Source of the DNA: Apostichopus japonicus
Lineage: Eukaryota; Echinodermata; Holothuroidea; Aspidochirotida; Stichopodidae
NCBI RefSeq assembly: GCF_037975245.1
Contig: NC_092569.1
Coordinates: 9,019,001 to 9,083,000 of the forward strand
Direction of reading: 5' to 3'
Length of the DNA stretch: 64,000 nt
Part shown: positions 22,469-33,055 of the stretch, piece after piece
Layout of the letters: each line of letters begins with the position of its first letter
Position numbering within the stretch: the first letter of the stretch is position 1
Position numbers and translations under genes: made by a program
Notes under the pieces: model-generated
The model's database searches: none
What the model was told of the DNA's origin: nothing
Seen by the model: the letters and a program-made list of their open reading frames with translations, nothing else

Positions 22469-23638
22469 CAAGGGCGGCGGAACCGGGGGGGGGGGGGGGC
22501 ACAGGGGGCACGTGCCCCACCACTTTTCCTCAGGTTAAAAATTGTGCCCTTTTCCTACATAAAAATTGTACTCTTGATCACCTTATTAGGTCAGCATAGG
22601 CTTAGGAGCCCAATTTGATTTGGGTGGCTGTAACGACTTGCCCGAAAAATATAACCAAAATTTTTCCGCGCGCGTTCAACGTCTTCATGTACATATCATA
22701 TAGGCATGCATCGGTTATTACACCGCATGCCAATAACATACAATCATTTGCCGTGTTATTACCCTTCCTTATATTTATAATTATTGGGGAAGTCGTTACA
22801 ATAATAATGATAATAATAATATCATAATTTCCAAAAATGCATTGCTATAGGCCTATTACATTGTGACTTTGTAATAAGCAGAAGCCATTTATAGCCTATT
22901 ATGAATAATGACTGAGTATAGTTTTAATATCCCATAACCTACCCCATCCTTTCGTATTTTGACATATTTCATTTGCTTTCATGCATGTATCGATCACGTG
23001 TGCAGGGACTTGGACTTTATAATGATTTCACCTCATTTTGTCTCGAAAGAAAACTTGTTTCCCAATTTGCACATTAGGTATTGCAGTGCTAGTATGTATT
23101 TTTTCCTTGAAGGGGGGGCGTTGATGGGGTGATGTGTATACACAAATAAGATAATACTGTAAGAGTTATAAAGGGTACTACACAGTGGCGTAGGAAGGTA
23201 CTTTTGAGTGGGGGGGGGGGCTGAAGACTGATGGCCGGCCTGGGGGAGGGGTCTAAGGGGAGGGGGTGTCCCCCTCCCCTTTGGAATCTTTTGCATTTCC
23301 AGGTGGTCTCAGATGCACTTTGGTGCAATATAGCACACTTCAACACCTACTCCATTTTGTAAAGAATTTTGCATTTTCACCTGGCCTTAGATGCAATTTG
23401 GTGCTTCAAATGAGATTTTTTTCTGATTTGGAAATGAAAAAGGGGTTTTCTGACTTGCGGAGCGGGGGGCGGAACGATACTTCCGCCCCCATATTTTTCA
23501 CTGGGGGCTGGCGCCCCAGCCCCCCCGGTTCCTACGCCCTTGGTACTACATATCAGGCTGCATGAGTCCAATCGAATTTCTGCAAAGTGCCCTTCGACGT
23601 CGGTGCCCCCCAGATTAAAAGTGCTTCCGCCGCCCTTG
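22469..23638. mobile_element. hAT-type non-autonomous element, 1170 bp, outer of a nested pair
   Basis: The ends are CAAGGGCGGCGGAA and TTCCGCCGCCCTTG, an exact 14-bp TIR, with AGTGAATG on both sides (22461-22468, 23639-23646). Copies 2 and 3 have the empty site, reading AACATAGTGAATGTACGACT straight through. This proves the insertion and places it after the segmental duplication. The interior has long G tracts and no transposase frame. Confidence 0.92.
23183..23542. mobile_element. hAT-type MITE, 360 bp, inserted inside the 1170-bp element
   Basis: Left end CAGTGGCGTAGGAA, right end TTCCTACGCCCTTG (two mismatches between TIRs). The perfect 8-bp target duplication is GTACTACA (23175-23182 and 23543-23550). 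Because it lies within 22469-23638 it is the younger of the two insertions, or it was carried along with the outer element. Confidence 0.9.
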
Positions 23639-25174
23639 AGTGAATGTACGGCTATTGACCAAAATAGTTTGCAGAGCACACTATAGCCGCTTCTGGATAT
23701 GAGCGTCTGCAGAAGAAATAAAGCAGAGCCGAGGCACGCACACTTCTGCTTAGCAATAACAGCTATTTAAGAGTTCTGGTTCACAATCATATAAGAATAT
23801 CAACCAGTTAACCCGGTCCGTAAAATTGAATCGTTTTGTCAGGTGTCTGAAACTGAGAGGTATATGGCATAGCTAGATAGCAAGGAGTGATTTAGAAATA
23901 TAACGGGTCTCCATGCATAATACTACAGACGGCCAAATATGACACTGTCACGTGTTCTCTGTTGAGGGCGGACATTTTGCTTGAATTCCCAGTTCGGCTT
24001 GTTACATGTGAAATAATTCTATCATGTTTTTATTTCGGCTTTAGTAGATATGTGCTTTTGTTGTTATTTCTTGGTACATGTCACCGGATCCCAGGCGGCC
24101 ATATCGGCTGAATTGGCCTAGGTACGCCACTGTCTGGTGTCTTTCTACAGATTTTAGATCATGCACCCTACCATATTTGGCTACTTGGTCGATTTGCGCC
24201 GCTATTTTCCGCAAATTTGTCTGATCATGAAGCCAGCACTCGCAACCTGACTTACAACCTGAACCAGCTGGTAGATCGATAACATTTATTGTAACCGACT
24301 GGCCGATAGCATTTTAAGATATTTCATGCTGTTTTGTTCACCTTCTACATCTTCTAGGGCCCCCTTGTCGCTTCCTCCCTCCCAAACTCAAGGGAATATT
24401 ACTTTTTAATTACGAGACTGAAAATTCTGTAAAGTTTAACAATAACGGACAAAGAAAACTTCTTATTTAGGAAAAGTGACACTATACCTAGGTGTACATG
24501 TGAATTTTGTTACGAAAATGGAATCGGGGTTGACAGGGTAGGAGCACTCTGTGTTAGATATGTATGTATATAGAAACTTTGAAAATCTCACCCAACCCAC
24601 GCTAGTAATTCCGCCTAACATAGCTAACGATGCAATGCAATTTCCAAATGTCTATCATGAAATACGTCGCTCATGGTTATTAAAGGCATCCGTACAAAGT
24701 ATTGGGGAATTCCCTTTGGAAATTCCCTTACATGTTAGTTTGTATGATAATTTCATTGTACATATGGTTTGATAAATCAATTAGATAGCACTGACTCGAA
24801 GTATCAAATTATGATAGTCAATTATAAAAATAGATTACACATCAAACTGTTGCATCATAGAAGTTAAATGATTGTTTATATCTTAAACAAATGAACTATT
24901 GATATGTTATCTGGTCACAACCCGTACTCTCAGCGTACGCGTATTGACGGTTGTAGAGATCAGTGGTTGCAATCTATACACACGGCATTAATGTTGTAGG
25001 TATACAAAGTGTTACGTACCGCTGTACTTTTCTTACTATAAGCTGCTCCGTTGACCAATCTCAACCCCGCGAAAAGAGTTTACTACAACTGTCGCGTGTG
25101 TGTAACTGTCAGTGATCGAAAATTCAACACGTTAGTGTGGAAAAGCAATAGAGAAAGAAAGAGAGACAGGGATC

Positions 25175-28100
25175 ATGTCTTACGGTCAACCATTTTGGAG
25201 GATCGCTCAACCTCAGTTCTCTTCTCAATCAGCGAAGGAAGACCTATCTCAATTTCTGGATACTATTGTGTTGGTTTTCAATATATGCGTGGACAGGAAC
25301 GTACAATTACAGCTAGAAGAGGGCAAAGATAGAACGAAAGAACAGGTATCCTGCGACCTAAAAGAGTTTTGTATGGCAGAGATATTCAACAACAGCCGTG
25401 TGTACAAATACAACCTTAGCAGGCAAATTGAGAGGTTAGATTTTAACAACGTTGTGACTCAGTGGGGATATATGTATGTCTACATGTGCCGCCATATTCA
25501 CCTCGTATACCATGTTATGTCAACTGCTCTTCGCCAGAATCGCATTACAGTGCATTCCAAGATGCAAACTTCGATATGTGCTATCGGAGCTGGACCTGGC
25601 AGCGACGTTTTAGGATTGCTCATGTTCTTTCGAGAAGCTGGGATCCGTTTCCCATTTTCGGAAATAAACCTTCTGGATCGTTGTGTAGCTTGGAACGATT
25701 CATGGAGATCGTTGATCGAAAAGTTACCAAAAGACATAAGTGGTGCCCTCGGAGAATGTAACTACCACCATTTCGATTTCTTTAATGATGAGCTGACGGA
25801 TAATCTACGTCGAGTTATCAATAAAGCCACCTTCGTGACGTTCGTTAAATCAGTATCGCCTGTCTCGGCCTGGCTCAGGGGAAAGCAATTCCATTACCGT
25901 AAGTTCCCCCACGGCATGCATGATTGTCGAAGAAAACTGTATATTAGGCACCAGGCTTATTGTGGGGTGTTACTAAAACGAATGGCAATTGCGTTACACA
26001 TAACGAATGACAATATGTTGTACACACTAAAAAATTGCGTTGACTAAAACGAATGACAGTAATGACAGCACAGACATTTGCTTCAATCGGATATCACAGT
26101 TCAGACTTCGTGGGTATCTAGATCTAGTAAAGTACGGACAAGATAAAAACGCACCTTATAGTAAGCGAAATTGTAAGTCTGATTTTAAAAAGTAAATTTA
26201 ACGTCATTTTTTCCGATATTAATTGTTAGAGACTAACAATACTATAATCTTGAAACGCTTCAGTTATCTTTCTATATATATCTACGGAGGTAAAAAGCAA
26301 AGCACTCAAGCGCATTTTCACACAAAAACTTTCCCTGTGGTTTCTATCCGTAAATTACACCAAAACCCTGCAACCACGTAACATGCGATTTTCCTCAAAT
26401 CATTTTTGCGCAGAAAACCAATAACAGCATTTACTCCACTCCGTTAATCATTTTATCTCCACTCTACACTGTCCTTCGTTGTCATTCGTTGTCATTCGCT
26501 GTCATTCGAGAATGATAATTAACCCTGTACAAAGTCAATTGTCATTCGGTCATTCGCTGTCATTCGTTTTAGTTTGTCCCTTATTGTGTTTCAGTTAACC
26601 CTACAAGCGCGGATCCCTTCCTTTTTTCAACCTCTAACAAGAAAATTATGAAAAAGCACATCCTTCCTTCGTAGACCTGAACAGATTGGCCTAATTATAG
26701 CCTAAATCATTCCTCAGAATTCACCATTTAACGCCTAACTTTTTTGAAACGATCACCTCCAGCAAAATGTAAAATAAGTCTATATCACATATTATGTAAC
26801 TTATTATCAAGGAGATATTCTATAACTGACAAAACTGATCAGCAAACGAGACTACAAAAGCTGTAAGCATCGATTATACTCGTAAAAATGAAAATCAAGT
26901 ACTCTTACTGGGAACCATGTACTCCTAATGGGGACTTTTCACTTGTACTGGTGACCCTTTATTCGTACTGGTGACAGTATACGTGTACTGTGGACCTTGT
27001 ACTCGTACTGGGGACCTACTATAAGGCTGGGGACCTTGTACTCATATTGGGCACCTTGTTATAGTACTGGTGACACTGTACTAATAATGGGTACCTTATA
27101 CTAGTACTGGGGACCCTGTACTCGTCTTGGGGACATACTAGTACTGGGGACCTTGTACTCGTCTTAGGGACCTTGTAATAGTACTGGTGACCCTGTACTA
27201 ATACTGGGTATCTTGTACTAGTGCTGTGGACCTTGTACTAGTACTGGGAGCCTGTACTCGTATACTGGGGACATACTAGTACTGGGGACCTTGTACTCAT
27301 ATTGGGCACCTTGTAATAGTACTGGTGACCCTGTACTAATAATGGGTACCTTGTACTAGCACTGGGGACCCTGTACTCGTACTGGGGACCTACTAGTACT
27401 GGGGACCTTGTACTCATATTGGACACCTTGTAATAGTACTGGTGACCCTGTACTAATACTGGGTACCTTGTACTAGTACTGGGGACCCTGTACTCGTACT
27501 GGGGACCTACTAGTACTGGGGACCTTGTACTCGTCTTGGGGACCTTGTACTAGTACTGGGGACCCTGTACTCGTCGTGGGGACCTACTAGTACTGGGGAC
27601 CTTGTACTCGTCTTGGGGACCTTGTACTAGTACTGGTGACCCTGTACTAATACTGGGTACCTTGTACTAGTACTGGGGACCCTGTACTCGTACTGGGGAC
27701 CTACTAGTACTGGGGACCTTGTACTCGTCTTGGGGACCTTGTAATAGTACTGGTGACCCTGTACTAATACTGGGTACCCTGTACTAGTACTGGGGACCCT
27801 GTACTCGTACTGGGGACCTACTAGTACTGGGGACCTTGTAATAGTACTGGTGACCCTGTACTAATAATGGGTACCTTGTACTAGTACTGGGGACCCTGTA
27901 CTCGTACTGGGGACCTACTAGTACTGGGGACCTTGTACTCGTCTTGGGGACCTTGTACTAGTACTGGTGACCCTGTACTAATAATGGGTACCTTGTACTA
28001 GTACTGGGGACCCTGTACTCGTACTGGGGACCTACTAGTACTGGGGACCTTGTACTCGTCTTGGGGACCTTGTAATATTACTGGTGACCCTGTACTAATA

Positions 28101-29379
28101 CTGGGTACCTTGTACTAGTACTGGGGACCCTGTACTCGTCGTGGGGACCTACTAGTACTGGGGACCTTGTACTCGTCTTGGGGACCTTGTAATGTTACTG
28201 GTGACCCTGTACTAATACTGGGTACCTTGTACTAGTACTGGGGACCCTGTACTCGTACTGGGGACCTACTAGTACTGGGGACCTTGTACGCGTATTGGGG
28301 ACCTTGTAATAGTACTGGTGACCCTGTACTAATACTGGGTACCTTGTTTTAGTGCTGTGGACCTCGTACTAGTACTGGTAGCCTGTAGTCATACTGGGGA
28401 CCTACTAGTACTGGGGACCTTTACTCGTACTGGGAACCCTGTACTAATAATGGGTACCTTGTTCTAGTGCTGTGGACCTCGTACTAGTACTGGGAGCCTG
28501 TAGTCGTACTGGGGATCAACTAGTACTGGGGACCTTGTACTCGTATTGGGGAACTTGTAATAGTACTGCAGGGACCCTGTATTAATACTGGGTACCTTGT
28601 ACTAGTACTGGGAGCCTGTAGTCGTACTGGGGACCTACTAGCACTGGGGACCTTGTACTCGTCTTGGGGACCTTGTAATAGTACTGGGGACCCTGTACTA
28701 ATACTGGGTACCTTGTTCTAGTGCTGTGGACCTTGTACTAGTACTGGGAGCCTGTATTCGTACTGGGGACCTACTAGTACTGGGGACCTTGTACTCGTAT
28801 TGGGGACCTTGTAATAGTACTGCAGGGGACCCTGTATTAATACTGGGTACCTTGCACTAGTGCTGTGGAACTTGTACTAGTACTGGGGACCCTGTAATAG
28901 TACTGATTATTCTAGTACTGGGGACCTTGTACTCGTACTGGGAACAGTGTAATCGTGCTTGGAACCTTGTATTTTGTTACTAGGAACCTTGTAGTATTTG
29001 GGACATTACTTATATAGTCTGTATGCATAGAGAACAGGTCTATCTCTCTTTTTGTTTTTCAGAGCATCGTAACGGGCAACCCCCACGTGGGCACTGGCAC
29101 TCAATCTATAGTATACTACAGTGTATGCAGCCTGGGGCAATCGTGTTGTACATTGACAACGGCTCCTCACAAAATACTGTCCATCGGAAGATCTTAATGG
29201 ACAGTGCCTTATTACTTGGCTTCCAGGTTCTATATGAGGACAACCTCACTGATTTCAGGATGCCATGTTTATTTTCCAAAACCTGCAAAGAATTCATAAA
29301 ATACATGAACTTCCGCCCATGCTCTGTCGCAGGACAAAATGACACATTGCTGTTGTGGAAACCAAATAGAACATACTGA
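25175..29379 (+). CDS. Class I SAM-dependent methyltransferase-like protein, copy 1 (two coding exons)
   Basis: Exon 1 is 25175-25898 (724 bp, ATG of MSYGQPFWRIAQPQF). The donor is ACC|GTAAGT. Exon 2 is 29063-29379 after TTTTTCAG, with stop TGA. The phase-1 junction gives 346 residues. ICAIGAGPGSDVLGLL (about residues 137-152) is the glycine-rich SAM-binding motif I. INLLDRCVAWNDSW after it fits the acidic end of strand 2, and QPGAIVLYID in exon 2 fits the strand after motif III/IV. The order is that of a Rossmann-fold methyltransferase. Substrate unknown; no transit or signal peptide. The 3.2-kb intron holds a TIR element and a minisatellite. AATAAA at 29379-29384 overlaps the stop codon. 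The start is chosen because the same ATG and leader (GAGAGACAGGGATC) are kept in copies 2 and 3. Confidence 0.85.
25965..26580. mobile_element. 616-bp TIR element with 8-bp target duplication, in the copy 1 intron
   Basis: The ends are GGGTGTTACTAAAACGAATGG and, as reverse complement of the right end, GGGACAAACTAAAACGAATGA. The flanking direct repeat is TTATTGTG (25957-25964, 26581-26588). Copies 2 and 3 lack the element at the same site. Internal subterminal repeats of GAATGACA/GTCATTCG occur at both ends. The 8-bp duplication suggests hAT or a similar superfamily, but the termini do not look like the CAG-type hAT ends elsewhere in the window. Confidence 0.85.
26890..28995 (+). repeat. 20-bp minisatellite with 117-bp higher-order repeat (copy 1 intron)
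   Basis: The monomer is about CTTGTACTAGTACTGGGGAC (20 bp) with variants CTCGTCTTGGGGAC, AATAGTACTGGTGAC and AATACTGGGTAC. Five different 20-bp monomers plus one 17-bp monomer (CTACTAGTACTGGGGAC) form a 117-bp block. The spacing of TACTAGTACT after GGGGACC is exactly 117 at 27391/27508, 27585/27702 and 27702/27819, and 77 (two monomers lost) at 27508/27585. The array is about 2.1 kb. It lies between the two coding exons of the methyltransferase and stops just before exon 2. Confidence 0.93.
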
Positions 29380-29384
29380 ATAAA

Positions 29385-30505
29385 ACTACAGTGGGATGTG
29401 TGTGGAGGGAGGGGGGGGGGGGTCAATTTCAACTATAAAAATCGTGCCTTATACTTATTAGCCAGATGCAGGAGTTCTAATTGGACTACATGCTGACACC
29501 AAAGTTACCAGACTAGCCTATGACAGAATCCCCAATGGTCATGTCCTGTAACTTATGAAGCTTTATGCATCGTGATGATGACACATATCTCATTGGAGGT
29601 CAGGACGCCCACTGTTCCCACCCTGGCTAGGGGCCTGGTAAGAGTCAAACCGTGAATGTTGAAAGTTTCTTTGGAATGATAACTGAGCACGAAATTAATA
29701 GACTATATACGCAAGGGATTTTAGTGACCGGCAATGTCGAAAATTCACCAAAGCCCCCCCCCCCCCAAAAAAAAAAAAAAAAAAAAAACGAACAAGAGAA
29801 ATGCTTATTTATCTACTTTTGCAAGATAATCTAACTGGACCTCTCTGTAAAAAAAAAACAGTCCAATACCCAATAACTTTCATATGTTCGTTAAGTTATT
29901 GTAACATTGTAATATTTTTTTGTTTTAATTTTAATTAGCGTATAACATTCAATATACTGACATTTTTAATACTGCAATTTCTTGGCATTGTTATCTTATC
30001 ACATACTTTCATTCACCGATCTGATCTGCCTTATCACTTTAAATGGTGGATTTAATAGGCCTACTAATCAAAGTATACGAACCCTGAAAACGCAAAGAAT
30101 TTAAATGACGCACTGAAAATCATAAAATAGTCTGGTGTCGAAATGGCAGAGTGTACGTAAAGAACTTTTAAATGCCCCTCCCTCTTCCCCTCCCCCAAAC
30201 ACCACACTCACAAGTCATTTACGGTATACTCATTTACTACAACTCATAAATATACTAAGCACATGTTTCAACCGTGTAAGCAAATGCGTAATAATTGTCA
30301 GGAAAATAATGCGATGGTTTTCTCTCCATTGAAAGTCTCAACTAGTGTATTTTGTGCACGACTGTAACAAGTATGGCGTTGGTACTACCATGCAAGTATT
30401 ATGCCACCCCCCCCCCCAAAAAAAATCACACATTACACACCACATTATGTAAAGCGCAACTTGTGGATTACGCGCTATTGAAATAACGGCGTAATAATAT
30501 TAATA
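29385..30505. other. Unit spacer downstream of methyltransferase copy 1
   Basis: No coding feature. It contains a G tract near 29410, a C-run joined to an A-run at 29756-29788 and a second at 30407-30425. The same sequence follows copies 2 and 3. Segments similar to GGTGGCGAAATGGCGGAGTG recur several times in the spacers. Confidence 0.6.
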
Positions 30506-30780
<275 letters not shown>

Positions 30781-31043
30781 GTTGGTATAGAGTTCAAACT
30801 TCGTTTGAATGGATATATTTTTACCAGTATACAGTAATTCTAAATTTTTCGGCCCCTCTGAATTCTAACAATTGAACTGCTGACACCAACGTTGCCAGAC
30901 TAGCCTATGACAGAAGCCCAATGGTCATAAAAAATCCCAAATTTAAAAGATGGTGTCAGCCTTTTTTATGAAAATAATACAAAACTATAAGCAAACTGCT
31001 TATCCGATAATAAGCCTGTGTTAGAGAAGGTGTTATGTAAGTA

Positions 31044-31117
31044 GGCCTGACGTTTCGATCCTTGCAGGATCTCCTAAGAGGCTGAAGAAGATCCTACAAG
31101 GATCGAAACGTCAGGCC
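31044..31117. repeat. Short hairpin element in the unit spacer, copy 1
   Basis: Perfect 21-bp arms (GGCCTGACGTTTCGATCCTTG and its complement), extended by AGGATCT pairing, enclose a loop containing CTCCTAAGAGGCTGAAGA. The equivalent in copy 2 is 38240-38313. It is probably a MITE or a transposon terminal relic. Confidence 0.8.
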
Positions 31118-33055
31118 CACTTTCTTTTACAAATTGTATTTTTGTCTGATAATGCATGCAGACTCTAGGAACATCGCCCACCCCCTCTAAGCTCCCGTGG
31201 AGAAAATAACAACGTACAGTGAATTATAATTGTGGAACAAATTGCTGCTTTCGTTGGTTATTTGTCTGAATGTTGATTGGCAAACCATTCAAGTATGTAT
31301 GTATGTATTTTAGATCCTCCTGCAAGCAGGAACTCACGAAGAAGCCATCATTGGCTTATCCGCAAGCTGACCGAAGTCAGTCCTTTAGATTCATATTTAA
31401 CGTCCATGATTATGAATTGTCAACAGCTCTGTGACTGGACGACATATATACATTAATCTTGAAGTGACTCAAGTCGGTCTCAACAAAGCCAGTCGGCCTC
31501 GAAGTCGATCTACAACTTGTAACATAGTGAATGTACGACTATTGACCAAAATAGTTTGCAGAGCACATTATAGTCGCTTCTGGATATGAGCGTCTGCAGA
31601 AGAAAACAAGGAGAGCGGAGGCACGCACCCTTCTGCCTAGCGATAACAGCTAGTTAAGAGTTCCAAACAAATAATTGTTTACAATCATATAAGAAACAAC
31701 CAGTTAACCCGGTCCGTAAAATTCGAACCTTTTTGTCAGGTGTCTGAAACTTAGAGGTATTGTGGCATAGCTAGATAGCAAGGGGTGATTCAGCAATATA
31801 AACGGGTCTCCATAGTACTTCTATAGACGGCCAAATATGTATGGCACTTTCACGTTCTCTGTCGAGGGCGGACAATTTGCTTGAATTCCCAGTTGGGCTC
31901 GTTACATGTGAAATAATTCTATCATGTTTTTATTCCGGCTTCAGTAGATATGTACTTTTTTTTGTTATTTCTTGGTACATGTCACCGGATCCCAGGTTGC
32001 CATACCGACTGAACTAGCCTAGTAACGCGACTGTTTGGTATCTTTCTACAGATTTTAGATCATGTACCCTACCATATGTGGCTATTTGGTCGATTTGGGC
32101 CGCTATTTTCCGCAAATGTGTCTGATCATGAAGCCACTACTTACAACCTGACTTGCAACCTAAACCAGCTGTTACGGATCGACAACATTTATTGTAACCG
32201 ACTGGCCGATAGCATTTTAAGATATTTCGTTATATTTTGTTCACCTCTTACATCTTCTAGGCCCTCTTGCCTCTACCTCCACCATAACTCAAGGGTATGC
32301 GTCTTTTTAATTACGAGACTTAACATTCTGTAAAGTTCAACAATAACGGACAAAGACAACTTCTTATTTAGGAAAAGTGGCACTATACCTAGGTTTTGTT
32401 ACCAAAATGAATAAGGGTTCAGAGGGTTTGATCACTCTGTGTTAGGTATGTATAAATACAGAAACTTTGAAAATCTCACCCAACCCACGCTAGTAATTCC
32501 GCCGTCCAGAGCCAACGATGCAATGTAATTTCCAAATGCCAATCATGAATTACGTCGCTAATGGTTAATAAAGGCTTCCGTAGAAAGTATTAGGGAATTC
32601 CCTTTGGAAAATCCCTTACATGTTAGTTTGTATGATAATTCCATTGTACATATGGTTCGATAAATCAAGTAGATAGCACTGATTCGAAGTATCAAATTAT
32701 AATAACCAGTAATAACGATAAATTAAACATCAAACTGTTGCTGGTAGAAGATAAATGATGGTTCATAGCTAAAACAAATGAACTATTGATATGTTATCTG
32801 GTCACAACCCGTACTCTCAGCATACGCGTATTGACGGTTGTAGAGATCAGTGGTTGCAATCTATACACACGGCATTAATGTTGTAGGCATACAAAGTGTT
32901 ATCGCTGTACTTTTCTTACTATAGTTGCTACGTTGACCAATCTCAAACCCGCGAAAAGAGTTTACACAACTGTCGCGTGTGTGTAACTGTCAGTGATCGA
33001 AAATTCATCACGTTAGTGTGAAAAAGCAATAGAGAAAGAAAGAGAGACAGGGATC

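Noticed and set aside
25462-25761. 99-residue overlapping frame (and the complementary-strand frame 25498-25737) repeated in all methyltransferase copies
   Set aside because: They persist only because the coding exon is conserved in its main frame, which carries the SAM motif and correct splice phase.
31070-31117. Hammerhead ribozyme-like core (CTGAAGA, GATCC/GGATC-type stem, GAAAC)
   Set aside because: It has an extra base before stem II and no proper cleavage-site stem. The simpler reading is a 21-bp-arm inverted repeat.
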